A stretch of DNA of 64,000 nucleotides from Hyphomicrobiales bacterium (GCA_009377755.1 WHTM01000021.1:1-64000); one strand, 5' to 3'. Counted from the first letter of the stretch, positions 56,172 to 64,000 are shown. Numbers and translations are program-made. Notes: a model not told the origin generated them from the sequence alone.

Positions 56172-57221
56172 ATGCCAGATCGCAATAACACTCTCGTCTT
56201 CGAAGAGAGCCGCCCCATGCTCCTGGGCCTGGCATATCGCATCCTTGGCTCGCGAGCGGCCGCCGAAGATGCGGTTCAGGATACGTTCCTCAAGTGGCAG
56301 AAGGCCGACGGGATGCGATCGAAAATCCCGCGTCATGGCTGACCACCAGTTGCACCCGCCGGTGCATCGACCTCTTGAGGTCCGCCCACAGGACCAGAGT
56401 CGACTATGTCGGCCCGTGGCTTCCCGAACCCGTCCACACATGGACTGACGAGATGTCTGACGAGAACCTGGCACTGGCGTCATCTTTGTCGACGGCCTTC
56501 CTGCTGCTTCTGGTGGTCCGATTCTAACATTCGCATCCCATTTTGGCAGGCGCGTTTGCGAATGTTAGAATCGAAGGACCACTAGCAAGTATAAGTTTTC
56601 TAGTGGAGTTTGGATTTGACATTCGCTTCGTGAGTTCGCGGCCGGGTCGGTAGCGAATGTCAAATCCACTCCACTAGAGCGCCTCAACCCGAAGGAACGG
56701 GCCGCTTATCTCCTCCGTGAGATCTTCGACGTCTCGTATCCAGAAATCGCAAAGGCTCTCGACATCCAGGAAAGCACCTGCCGCAAGCTGGTATCCAGAG
56801 CTCGTGCCAACGTCGACCAGGCAAAGGTCAGGCATGTCGCTCCGATGACCGGCAGAAGGAGCTGTTGGCGGCATTCGAGTCGGCCGTCGTCACCGGCAAC
56901 ACGCAACAGCTCGCAGTCGTGCTCTCAAACGACATCGAACTTTATGCCGACGGCGGAGGCCGGGTCCCCACCATCCTGAACACCCTGCGTGGCAAGACCG
57001 AGATGCTTGACTTCGTTTCGCAAAAACTGCGCGAGTATTGGGCCGATTTTGACTGGCTTGCGTCGGACATCAACGGAGGTCCGGGCATCATCCTGCAGAA
57101 AGACGGGACGACAGTCGGCTCGATTTCCTTTGCGTACGACCAAACCGGCAAGGCTACCAACATTTACATCGTGCGCAACCCGGACAAGCTGGAGCGCCTG
57201 AGCGGGGCAGCGATCTCGTAA
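56172..57221 (+). pseudogene. Broken ECF41-type sigma factor gene
   Basis: Three reading frames carry successive parts of one protein. Frame A begins MPDRNNTLVFEESRPMLLGL and runs through AEDAVQDTFLKWQKA. After a shift near 56315, frame B reads IENPASWLTT and then VDYVGPWLPEPV up to STAFLLLL. A 167-bp hairpin element interrupts it, and after it come LERLNPKERAAYLLREIFDV and STCRKLVSRARAN. A second shift near 56850 leads to the SnoaL-like tail with DGGGR and NPDKL. WLPEP, DGGG and NPDKL are the hallmark motifs of ECF41 sigma factors. The gene cannot make a functional protein as read. Confidence 0.8.
56510..56676. repeat. Tandem-hairpin element inserted in the ECF41 gene
   Basis: Hairpin 1 (56510-56585) has arms CTGGTGGTCC plus GATTCTAACATTCGC, pairing with GCGAATGTTAGAATC and the end GGACCACTAG. 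Hairpin 2 (56600-56676) runs from CTAGTGGAG and ATTTGACATTCGCT to AGCGAATGTCAAATCC and CCACTAG. The sequence resumes as the sigma factor right after the last CTAG. Layout, size and CTAG edges match 35212-35381, but the stem sequences differ. No coding sequence inside. Confidence 0.7.
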
Positions 57222-57444
57222 GGCGTCGGGAAGCTCGCTGACTCGCGAATGCGGTTCCCGTCGACCGCACTAGGCTGGAAAGTCGACGACGGTCCCAATA
57301 CTCCGATGAATCTTTTCACCCCGGGCCCGACGAAGCTGCCGCCCGTCATGTGTCACAAATTCCACGGCTCAATCGTCATGAGAGTGTTGGCCGGCTTGCC
57401 CAACGTCTCACGAGGTACTTGCCCTATCGATTGAGGAGGCATCC

Positions 57445-57759
57445 ATGGCCAAGGCTTCACTGTTCATCAAGCACAAGGCGCTCCCGGGAAAACGTGACGA
57501 GGTCAGACGCATCTGGGAGAAACATCTGCGACCCAGAATTGCCGAAAACCCTGCTCAGGAAGCATACTTCTTCTGTTACGACGACTCCGACCCAGACACC
57601 ATCTGCGTCTTTCAGCTGTACGGGGATCGTACGGGACCACAGGAGTTCGTGAAGGCGTCGTGGTACCCAGCCTACGAAGAGGAAGTTTCGCCCCTTCTCA
57701 CCGGCGAGTCCGAGTTCCGATCCGCCACCCCGATGTGGATCAAGGGCGCAGCGGGTTAG
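57445..57759 (+). CDS. Putative antibiotic biosynthesis monooxygenase (ABM/quinol monooxygenase fold)
   Basis: The 104-aa protein starts MAKASLFIKHKALPGKRDEV and has the dimeric ferredoxin-like pattern: FIKHKALPGKRDEVRRIWEK, YFFCYDDSDPDTICVFQLYG and SWYPAYEEEVSPLL. ABM-domain proteins oxidise quinols or bind haem; the substrate is unknown. GAGGAGG precedes the ATG. ECF41 sigma factors often neighbour small oxidoreductases, so this could be a former target of the broken sigma gene upstream. Confidence 0.8.
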   Translation: MAKASLFIKHKALPGKRDEVRRIWEKHLRPRIAENPAQEAYFFCYDDSDPDTICVFQLYGDRTGPQEFVKASWYPAYEEEVSPLLTGESEFRSATPMWIKGAAG

Positions 57760-57854
57760 CGACTCGGCCGTTCGGCCACCGCACTTTCTGCGCCCGGCAA
57801 GCTGCCTTGCGGCCGCGAAACCGACGCCCAAGCGGCGAGCACCGCAAAGAACAA

Positions 57855-57880
57855 CGAAGGGTGACTATAGCCACCCTTCG
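57855..57880. terminator. Bidirectional terminator between convergent genes
   Basis: Arms CGAAGGGTG and CACCCTTCG pair perfectly around an 8-base loop. T-rich stretches follow on both strands (CTCCTTTT on plus, TTGTTCTTT on minus). It lies between the convergent ABM and TctC genes, so it can serve both. Confidence 0.65.
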
Positions 57881-57910
57881 CTCCTTTTACCACCGCGGAG
57901 CCGACGAGCG

Positions 57911-58888
57911 TCAATCGACCGGCTTGATGCCGACTTCGTTGGCGAGCTTGACGGTCGCGGCGACGTCGTCACGGAAATACTTGTCGAACTGTTCCACGCT
58001 CATCGGCATCGTCTGTACCCCGATCTGCCCGAGCCGCTGGCGCACGACCAGCATGTCCAGCGCCTCACGCGCCGCTTGATGCAACGTGTCAACGATGGCG
58101 CGCGGCGTCTTCACCGGCACGAACAGGCCGCCCCAGAACCGGTAGGTCGCGTGCCCCAAGCCCAACTCGTTCAAGGTGGGAACGTCCGGCAGGGCCTCAA
58201 TGCGTTTATCCGCGCCGACCGCCAGTGCCAGGATCTTGCCGGACTTCACCAAATTCAGCGCTGGCGCGAGCGGCAGGAAATAGAAGTCGATGCGTCCGGC
58301 CATGACCTCAGAAAATGCCTCGGTCGGCCCACGGAACGGAACATGCAAAGCCTTGATTCCAACTGCGTGCCGGAACTGCTCGCTGGCCATATGCGAGGCT
58401 GACCCGATGCCGGCCGAGGCATAGTTCAATTCGCCGGGCTTGGCTTTGGCGGCTCCCACGAGATCGGCAACCGTCTTGAACCCTTTCGACGGGGCCGTCA
58501 CCAGCACGGTCGGCTGCACGCCGAACAGCGCCACCGGCTGGAAATCGGTGAGCGTGTCGTAGGGCCGCTTGCGATGCATCACGTGCGCGGAGCTGAACGA
58601 CGATGAATGCATCAGCACCGTGTAGCCGTCCGCGTTGGCCTTGGCGACCACGTTGATGCCGATGGTTGTGCCGCCGCCTGGACGATTCTCGATCACGAAC
58701 GCCTGGCCGAGCTTCTTCGACACTTGGTCGAGCACGACCCGGGCGACCATGTCATTGGCATTGCCGGCTGTGAAAGGACTGACCACCGTCACGGTCCGGG
58801 TCGGCCAGGTTTGTGACAGCGCCGCCGACGTGCCGGCAGCCGACAGGCCAAACGCCAGCGCGATGCGCAATATGAAACGTGAGCTCAT
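57911..58888 (-). CDS. Tripartite tricarboxylate receptor (TctC/Bug family)
   Basis: The 325-aa protein has a signal peptide (MSSRFILRIALAFGLSAAGT, cleavage after LSQ) and the Bug pattern WPTRTVTVVSPFTAGNANDM, VIENRPGGGTTIGINVVAKA and FWGGLFVPVKTPRAIVDTL. It begins with its own promoter region shared with the VWA gene and has no transporter partner nearby. Confidence 0.9.
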   Translation of the reverse strand: MSSRFILRIALAFGLSAAGTSAALSQTWPTRTVTVVSPFTAGNANDMVARVVLDQVSKKLGQAFVIENRPGGGTTIGINVVAKANADGYTVLMHSSSFSSAHVMHRKRPYDTLTDFQPVALFGVQPTVLVTAPSKGFKTVADLVGAAKAKPGELNYASAGIGSASHMASEQFRHAVGIKALHVPFRGPTEAFSEVMAGRIDFYFLPLAPALNLVKSGKILALAVGADKRIEALPDVPTLNELGLGHATYRFWGGLFVPVKTPRAIVDTLHQAAREALDMLVVRQRLGQIGVQTMPMSVEQFDKYFRDDVAATVKLANEVGIKPVD

Positions 58889-59185
58889 CTGTTCCTCTCC
58901 CTATGCTTTGTAGGACTTGCAAAGCCCTATCCGCTTCGTGCGCCGGCATCTTGCTGTTGATTGTCATAGCGGGTCAGGATGCGGCTTTCCGTCAGTTCCG
59001 ACAAGCTCATTTGCGCGCCATGGCGTTTGCCCAAGCAGCTCCGCCGGCCTGTGCGGGCGTCCGTACCGCACCTGGGCGGACCGAAAAAGCCGCCGGGAGG
59101 GCACCTCACCAACATCTTTCGTCCCCACTTTCGCCCCGCCAGGACCCAAGCTTTCGGCACGGGCCGGGCGTCAGGGAGAATCAGA
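58889..59185. other. Divergent gap between TctC and VWA genes
   Basis: About 297 bases between two divergent starts. The VWA frame stays open upstream but the residues there are Arg/Pro-rich and not domain-like. No strong promoter, repeat or RNA element was recognised. Confidence 0.35.
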
Positions 59186-60535
59186 ATGTCGCGAGCTGCC
59201 GGAGCCTGCACGATCGTTGCCGGTCTCATCCTGTTGCCCCTGCCCGCCCACGCCGACAAGCCGCTGATGCTCGATGCCCGGCTCAGCCAGCAGGTAATGA
59301 AGGCCGGCGAGACGCAACGGAACTTTCTGCGCGTCGTCGTCGGCGGCTGCGAACGCCAGAGCACCAACCGCACGCCGGTGAATGTCGCCTTCGTCATCGA
59401 CCGCTCGGGCTCGATGCAGGGCACGCGTATCGCTCAGGCGCGCGAAGCGGCCATCGTGGCGCTTCGGCGGCTCAATCAGGACGACATCGCCGCGGTTGTC
59501 ATCTTCGACGACCATATCGACACGCTGGTGCCGGCGCAGAAAGTGACCGACCACGCGCTCTTTGCTGACCGCATCCACCGGGTGGGCCCGCGCGGAAGCA
59601 CCGCGATCCACAGCGGCGTGATGCAAGGCGCGAGCGAAGTCCGCACCCACAAGGACAACCGGAGACTCAATCGCGTCGTGCTCTTGTCGGACGGACTGGC
59701 CAATGTCGGCCCGCGTTCACCGGCCGAGTTCGAAACGCTCGGCCGCGCGCTGCTGGCCGAAGGCATTTCCGTCAGCACTATCGGTCTCGGCCTCGGCTAC
59801 AACGAAGACCTGATGCTGAAGCTTGCCCGCGCCAGCGACGGCAATCATGCCTTTGCCGGTGAAGCCACAGACCTGATCCAGATCTTCAACCGGGAATTCA
59901 ACGATGTGCTGTCCTCCTGCGCGCAGATGGTTTCGATCGACGTCGAGATGCGCCCGGGCATCCGCGTGGTGCGTGCCTTGAGCCGCGACGGCAATGTCGA
60001 GGGGCAGCGCGCAACATTTCGAATGAATCAGGTCTATCAGGCGACCGAACACTACGTGCTGCAGGAGGTCGAGATCGATAAGGCCATTGCCGAAGCCGAC
60101 AAGGAAGACAGCAAGGATCTCGGCCGTGTGCGGGTCGCGTATACCTCGCCGCAAGACGGGTCCCGGCACACGCTCGATTCCAATATCCGCGGCGCGTTCA
60201 GCGCCTCGGCGAGCGCGGTCAGCGCGAGCCGTGACGTCCGCGTGCTGGAATCCGTCGTCGAGCAATCCACCCGCGAGCGAACCACCGTAGCGATCAAGCT
60301 CCGCGACCAGGGCAAGGTCGAGGAAGCGCAGGCGCTGTTCCGGCAGAACCACGCGGAAGTCACGGCCTATATGACCGCCGTCGTAAAGCCATCGGAACGG
60401 ATGCAGCAATTGATGACCGAGTACGGCGCCATCGCAAATGCGCCTGCCGCCGCGGCTCCCGCTGCCTGGAACCGGCAGCGTAAGATGCTGCGGGAGATGG
60501 ATGCCGCGCAGGCGGGTGCAAGCGTGCGCTACTAA
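59186..60535 (+). CDS. Secreted VWA-domain protein
   Basis: The ATG at 59186 gives 449 aa with a signal peptide (MSRAAGACTIVAGLILLPLP, cleavage near AHA). The von Willebrand A domain has the MIDAS motif in AFVIDRSGSMQGTRIAQARE (D72, S74, S76), then GSTAIHSGVMQGASEV and LLSDGLANVGP. The C-terminal half is helical and ends with AAAAPAAWNRQRKMLREMDA. Such proteins bind metal-dependent protein ligands in the periplasm; the partner is unknown. Confidence 0.85.
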   Translation: MSRAAGACTIVAGLILLPLPAHADKPLMLDARLSQQVMKAGETQRNFLRVVVGGCERQSTNRTPVNVAFVIDRSGSMQGTRIAQAREAAIVALRRLNQDDIAAVVIFDDHIDTLVPAQKVTDHALFADRIHRVGPRGSTAIHSGVMQGASEVRTHKDNRRLNRVVLLSDGLANVGPRSPAEFETLGRALLAEGISVSTIGLGLGYNEDLMLKLARASDGNHAFAGEATDLIQIFNREFNDVLSSCAQMVSIDVEMRPGIRVVRALSRDGNVEGQRATFRMNQVYQATEHYVLQEVEIDKAIAEADKEDSKDLGRVRVAYTSPQDGSRHTLDSNIRGAFSASASAVSASRDVRVLESVVEQSTRERTTVAIKLRDQGKVEEAQALFRQNHAEVTAYMTAVVKPSERMQQLMTEYGAIANAPAAAAPAAWNRQRKMLREMDAAQAGASVRY

Positions 60536-60720
60536 CGCGTTACGATCGCCCGCGCCAACCGGAGAAACAACGTCAGCGCGTTGTTGCCCTCGACGCCGCG
60601 GCGGGTCGCGGCGTCCCAGCCGGCGAACGCGGGGAACCCGGCGATCAGTTTCTTGATGTCCTGCGGCGACGTGCGATGCCGGGAGAACGAAAAATCGCTG
60701 CCGAACGGCGCCCGCGGACG
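60532..60720 (-). pseudogene. C-terminal remnant of an amidohydrolase
   Basis: A minus-strand frame that ends at a TAG reads RAPFGSDFSFSRHRTSPQDI, then KKLIAGFPAFAGWDAATRRG and a tail with NNALTLFLRLAR. FGSDFSFSRH and NALTLFLRLAR resemble the FGSDxPFTRH and NALRLFPRLAR segments near the end of amidohydrolase_2 proteins. No upstream part of that enzyme is in frame. The fragment begins where the ArsC-like gene would normally end, so a deletion probably joined them. Confidence 0.6.
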
Positions 60721-61061
60721 GATTCTTCATAAAGCTCAGCTTTGAATCCCACGAGCAGCCGGTCGTGGCCGAGATCAAGCACCGGCCGCTTGATGAGCGA
60801 AGGCTGCGCGAGCATCAGCGCGATGGCCTTGCGCGCATCGATCGCCTGCTTGTCCTTGTCGGGCAACTTGCGGAAGGTCGTCCCGGTGCGGTTCAACAGG
60901 ACCCCCCAGCCGACGTTTCTCGCCCAGCGCTCCAGCCGCTCGCGCTCGATTCCGGCAGCCTTGTAGTCGTGAAAGGTGTAGGCCACGCCATGACTATCCA
61001 GCCACGCGCGCGCCCTCTTCATGGTGTCGCAGTTTTTGATGCCGTAGATGGTGATGGTCAA
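60645..61061 (-). CDS. ArsC/Spx-family reductase-like protein with aberrant tail
   Basis: The 138-aa protein begins MTITIYGIKNCDTMKRARAW and has the Spx/ArsC-like pattern KNCDTMKRA (one redox Cys), TFRKLPDKDKQAIDARKAIA and PSLIKRPVLDLGHDRLLVGF. The family usually ends around VGFKAELYEE, after which 25 residues (starting SVRGRRSAAIFRS) are foreign, from out-of-frame amidohydrolase DNA. The core looks intact; whether it is folded and active is uncertain. Confidence 0.75.
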   Translation of the reverse strand: MTITIYGIKNCDTMKRARAWLDSHGVAYTFHDYKAAGIERERLERWARNVGWGVLLNRTGTTFRKLPDKDKQAIDARKAIALMLAQPSLIKRPVLDLGHDRLLVGFKAELYEESVRGRRSAAIFRSPGIARRRRTSRN

Positions 61062-61062
61062 C

Positions 61063-61380
61063 TCAGGAGCCCTTGCGATTGATCATAGAAACAATGCTCC
61101 TCAGCTCCGGGAGCGAGCGGGTTGCAATCTTCCACATGATGAAGTCGTCGATGCGCTCATAAAGGTGGCGCAGAAGATTACAGATGCTGCGATTTCCTGC
61201 CAAGGTTACTGGGAAACTCTGCCTTCCACTCCGCAGGAATTGCCGGGCTTGGTTCGGGGATGATCTCGACGCAGCGTCCAACCGCTCGCCGCAGCTTTAG
61301 GTCGCGCTGATACGAGAGCAGATCGATACCCTCATCATCTCAGCGATTATGTCGAAGATGCGGCGTTTTATCACCTAGAA
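61063..61380 (-). pseudogene. Frameshifted HepT-like (DUF86) gene remnant
   Basis: Pieces of a HepT/DUF86 protein occur in different minus-strand frames: LLSYQRDLKLRRAVGRCVEI at about 61320-61260, stop codons near 61170, then GNRSICNLLRHLYERIDDFI with WKIATRSLPELRSIVSMINR ending at 61063. HepT is the toxin of MNT/HepT toxin-antitoxin pairs; no nucleotidyltransferase partner was found. The gene is clearly broken. Confidence 0.6.
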
Positions 61381-61788
61381 GACCCGGATGGCCTCGCCTT
61401 CGATCCGTGGCCGCAACGAGGGATGCAGGCCGTCACACGTCGTGAGATCGGCAGTCCTCCCGACGGATTTGCGACGGGCGCTCGCGCATCCGGATCAGCT
61501 CGACAAAGCCCGGGTGAGGCAATGCGTCAATCGTGTCGCCGCTACTCCCGAGATTGGAATACTTCGCTCTCGCTGCCGGTCGCCAACCAAGGCTGACGCA
61601 GAGGGGCCGGGATCGGACAAGCACGGTTAAAAATGAACCGCATCTGACCGGCTGCGCAGGCGCCCGGACAATCGGCCAAAATTCAGTTACCCATCTGAAC
61701 GTTCAAATAGGACCGGTTTCTTTCGTCTTATGCAAACTTTATCAGGCAATCATCGAACGTTCCCAAATTGCTTGCGAGGGAGAATACG
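61381..61788. other. Gap without a supported gene
   Basis: These 408 bases between the HepT remnant and the secreted 151-aa gene contain only short frames without family features. The right part (61640-61780) is AT-richer and likely holds the promoter of the downstream gene. Loss of an MNT partner here is possible but no trace was recognised. Confidence 0.4.
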
Positions 61789-62244
61789 ATGTCGATCCGT
61801 ATCTATGGAACGTTAGCCGGCGCTGCTGCGCTGATGGCGTTGGTTTGCCCCGAGCCTGCGCACGCGCTGAGCATGCGGGAGTGCAGCGTAAAGTATAAGG
61901 CCGCGCAGTCGGCGGGAGCGCTGCGCGGCATGAAGTGGAGGGACTTCCGCAGGGCCGAATGTGGAGCCGACGCGAGCGCTGCTCCGGCTGCCAACACGGG
62001 AGCCGCTCCTACGACCGCGCCGGCAACGCCCCGAAGTGCCGCCCCCTCCCCTGCCGGCAATGCTGTGTTCCCAACGGCTGTCTCGTCAAAATATTCCAAT
62101 GAATCAGCCGGCAAAGCCCGCATGCACACATGCCTCGACCAGTATAGGGCCAACAAGGCCGACGGCGGAAACGGCGATCTCAGGTGGATTCAAAAGGGCG
62201 GCGGCTACTACAGTGTGTGCAACAGGCGGCTGAAGGGCGGATGA
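61789..62244 (+). CDS. Secreted small protein with paired Cys (151 aa)
   Basis: The ATG at 61789, preceded by GAGGGAGAA, gives MSIRIYGTLAGAAALMALVC and a signal peptide cleaved near AHA. The mature protein has two similar halves: MRECSVKYKAAQSAGALRGM with WRDFRRAECG, and a C-terminal MHTCLDQYRANKADGGNGDL with GGGYYSVCNRR, linked by an Ala/Pro/Thr-rich spacer. The paired CxxxY/Cys pattern suggests PsiF-like repeats stabilised by disulfides. Function unknown. Confidence 0.65.
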   Translation: MSIRIYGTLAGAAALMALVCPEPAHALSMRECSVKYKAAQSAGALRGMKWRDFRRAECGADASAAPAANTGAAPTTAPATPRSAAPSPAGNAVFPTAVSSKYSNESAGKARMHTCLDQYRANKADGGNGDLRWIQKGGGYYSVCNRRLKGG

Positions 62245-62377
62245 GGACTCCGAACTGGAGAGCTGCTCATGTCCACCGCGGCCGCTCCATAGAAGCGACC
62301 GCAATCTCAGACCCCGTCTGATTCGAAGCATAAACTCTTGGCGGGGATTTCGTTCTGTTCGTCAAAAGGAGCTCCAC

Positions 62378-62848
62378 ATGGGACTGTTGAACGATGTTCT
62401 GGGCAAGAGCGTGCCGGACGGCAATATTGCCAAACCCTTGATGATCGCTCTTGGTGCGCTCCTCGTCAGCAAGATGATGAGTCATGGCGGCGCCGGGACC
62501 GAGCCGACGATCCAACCATCCGCACCTCAGGCCGGTAGCGCCGGTTCACCGGACGGCGGGCTGCTTGGCGGCCTGGGCGGTCTCCTCGAGAAGCTGCAGA
62601 GTGCCGGGCATGGCGATAAAGTGAATTCTTGGGTCGGGCCGGGTCAGAACAAGCCGATCGATCCCGGGCAACTGGGCGCGGCCCTCGGTCAGAAAACCGT
62701 CAGCCAAGCGGCACAGCAGGCCGGCATCAACGAGCAGAAACTTCTGTCGCAGTTGGCGAAGAACCTCCCGGGGATCGTCGACAAGCTGACCGCGAATGGG
62801 AGCATTCCGAGTCTGCAGCAAGTCGCCGCCGCCCTCACGCAGAAGTAG
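62378..62848 (+). CDS. YidB family protein (DUF937)
   Basis: The 156-aa protein starts MGLLNDVLGKSVPDGNIAKP, preceded by AAAGGAGC. It has the Gly-rich GGLLGGLGGLLEKLQSAG segment, VNSWVGPGQNKPIDPGQLGA and LSQLAKNLPGIVDKLTANGS, all characteristic of YidB/DUF937. It is cytosolic or loosely membrane-associated; the role is unknown in general. Confidence 0.9.
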   Translation: MGLLNDVLGKSVPDGNIAKPLMIALGALLVSKMMSHGGAGTEPTIQPSAPQAGSAGSPDGGLLGGLGGLLEKLQSAGHGDKVNSWVGPGQNKPIDPGQLGAALGQKTVSQAAQQAGINEQKLLSQLAKNLPGIVDKLTANGSIPSLQQVAAALTQK

Positions 62849-62961
62849 GGGTCGGACGCAGCGCCGACGGAGCGTGAATGCAAGCCGTTCATTCTACGGG
62901 TTGCTGTTCGGCCGAGCTATATACTTAGCACCGGCGAATGGTTCCAGAAGGAGTAATGGTC

Positions 62962-63219
62962 ATGTCGATCTTGGGATGGATCCTGCTTGGTTTAGTTGCA
63001 GGTTTTCTCGGCAGTAAGATCGTGAACAAGAGCGGTCAAGGAATGCTGCTCGACATTGTTCTGGGAATAGTCGGTGCTGTCGCGGGCGGTTTCCTGTTCA
63101 GTCTCTTTGGTGCAAGCGGAATCACCGGCTTCAATATCTACAGCCTGATCGTTGCCGTGATCGGTTCGATCGCGGTGCTTTGGCTCTATCATGCGACAAT
63201 CGGGCGGCGCACAATCTGA
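62962..63219 (+). CDS. GlsB/YeaQ/YmgE family stress-response membrane protein
   Basis: AAGGAG (62948-62953) is eight bases before the ATG at 62962, which favours this start over the ATG at 62956. The 85-aa protein (MSILGWILLGLVAGFLGSKI) has three hydrophobic helices with Gly-rich packing, including LDIVLGIVGAVAGGFLFSLF. This family is associated with general and envelope stress. It follows the YidB gene and may share its regulation. Confidence 0.88.
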   Translation: MSILGWILLGLVAGFLGSKIVNKSGQGMLLDIVLGIVGAVAGGFLFSLFGASGITGFNIYSLIVAVIGSIAVLWLYHATIGRRTI

Positions 63220-63418
63220 TATGCCCGCCTGATATGCCCGCATATCCGAACGCCAATGCCCCGACCACAGAACCAACCACGGTAGAACGTCCGCTAGACC
63301 ATGGAGCATTATTCTTGCCGCATCGTCCATATCTGAGGCCAGGATTCCTGGGGCCAGGACCGGTGCGCTCGCCATACTTTGATCCTCCAGACTGGCATTG
63401 CTCCCCAGGTTGGCCGAG

Positions 63419-64000
63419 ATGAAAAACACTCGATCCTACCGCGGAGCAATCCTCGCGGGTCTTGCTGTGCTTGCTACATGTTCCGCTCTCGTTTTCTTCC
63501 GCGGCGGTGACAGTGACAGTTTCTACGACGCTTCCGCGATGGACCTGTCTGGCGATCCGGGCAGCGTCATTCGCTCGGAACCGATTCACGCTTTCGCCGG
63601 TGCAAAGGCTTGGCGTGTCCTCTACCGCTCAACCGGATTGAACGGCGAGCCGACTGCCGTTTCGGGTGTCATGGTGGCCCCAGATATGGCCCCGCCGGTC
63701 GGCGGTTATCCTGTCGTGGCCTGGGCGCATCCGACGACCGGCGTGGCGCGCAAATGTGCTCCATCACTCGATTCTGGGGTTCTCAAAACAATCCCCGGCC
63801 TTGATGCGTTGGTGAAGCAAGGTTTTGTCGTCACGGCGACCGACTATGCCGGCCTCGGCACCGGGGGAGTTCACCCTTACCTGGTTGGGTTAAGTGCAGG
63901 CCGCTCCGTTCTCGACTCGGTTCGGGCCGCGCGCTCGCTAACCAACGCAAGAAACCAGTTCGCCGTCTGGGGCCATTCGCAGGGCGGTCATGCCGCGTTG
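63419..64000 (+). CDS. Secretory lipase / alpha/beta hydrolase (partial, C-terminus cut by window)
   Basis: The frame opens with MKNTRSYRGAILAGLAVLAT, a signal or signal-anchor sequence, and continues for 194 residues to the window edge. VAWAHPTTGVARKCAPSLDS, VVTATDYAGLGTGGVHPYLV and the nucleophile elbow WGHSQGGHAAL match the fungal-type secretory lipase family (LIP, pfam03583), also found in bacteria. The Asp and His of the triad lie beyond the window. It is probably an exported esterase or lipase. Confidence 0.85.
   Translation, partial: MKNTRSYRGAILAGLAVLATCSALVFFRGGDSDSFYDASAMDLSGDPGSVIRSEPIHAFAGAKAWRVLYRSTGLNGEPTAVSGVMVAPDMAPPVGGYPVVAWAHPTTGVARKCAPSLDSGVLKTIPGLDALVKQGFVVTATDYAGLGTGGVHPYLVGLSAGRSVLDSVRAARSLTNARNQFAVWGHSQGGHAAL

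Noticed and set aside
63231-63422. Short plus-strand frame before the secretory lipase, with a tgatatgcccgc direct duplication at its start
   Set aside because: Pro-rich, no SD and no family; the ATGA-like overlap with the lipase start could be chance.

Overview
The window is GC-rich chromosomal DNA from an alphaproteobacterium, most likely a member of the Rhizobiales/Hyphomicrobiales. The evidence is gene order: holC-pepA-lptFG-surA-pdxA-rsmA-gmk-yicC-mltG-fabF-acpP-fabG-fabD, and rpsF-rpsR-DUF2232-rplI-dnaB-alr-radA-cvpA-purF, are both familiar from that order. Four orphan TctC/Bug-type periplasmic receptors and dispersed palindromic repeats also fit. No genus can be named from the sequence alone.

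Positions 1-8253 are the right part of an integrated mobile element. All of its genes are on the minus strand and most are joined by 4-base ATGA overlaps. In transcription order it carries a tyrosine integrase, an unknown 182-aa gene, a small HTH protein, a GapR-like protein, a Spo11/TopoVI-A-like TOPRIM protein, a TOPRIM primase-like protein and a RepA-like AAA helicase. A dense cluster of GGACA/TGTCC repeats follows, and then a small-terminase-like gene. No capsid, tail or conjugation genes are visible. The order integrase - HTH - primase - rep - repeat-rich origin candidate - small-terminase-like gene resembles a phage-inducible chromosomal island (phage satellite). The left end lies outside the window.

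Positions 8594-24737 are the core envelope, fatty-acid and ribosome block. It holds a lipoprotein, holC, an esterase-like hydrolase, pepA, then divergent lptF-lptG-surA-pdxA-rsmA meeting gmk-yicC-mltG and the fabF/acpP/fabG/fabD cluster. A DHA2-type efflux pump and an ABC-type substrate-binding protein without a visible signal peptide follow.

Positions 27604-40677 run on the plus strand: rpsF, rpsR, a DUF2232 membrane protein, rplI, cfa, dnaB, alr, radA, cvpA, purF, a Spy/LTXXQ-like periplasmic protein and an SDR. A decayed UvrD-type helicase tail lies between dnaB and alr, and a tandem-hairpin element lies between alr and radA. Positions 40684-50427 are on the minus strand: an MFS pump, der, a Pro/Ala-rich lipoprotein, a YfgM-like TPR protein, a TctC receptor, panB, nnrU, a small membrane protein, a second TctC receptor and prfC.

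Positions 50663-64000 are accessory in character: an FAD oxidoreductase with a TctC receptor, an uncharacterised cobalamin-fold radical SAM protein preceded by a perfect 36-bp palindrome, an SDR, a broken ECF41-type sigma factor interrupted by a second tandem-hairpin element, a monooxygenase, a fourth TctC receptor, a VWA protein, an ArsC-like protein whose end runs into an amidohydrolase remnant, a HepT remnant, small envelope and stress proteins, and a secreted lipase cut by the window edge. The strongest leads are the satellite-like element with its origin candidate, and the two tandem-hairpin elements, which share architecture but not stem sequence. No tRNA, rRNA or CRISPR array was recognised.
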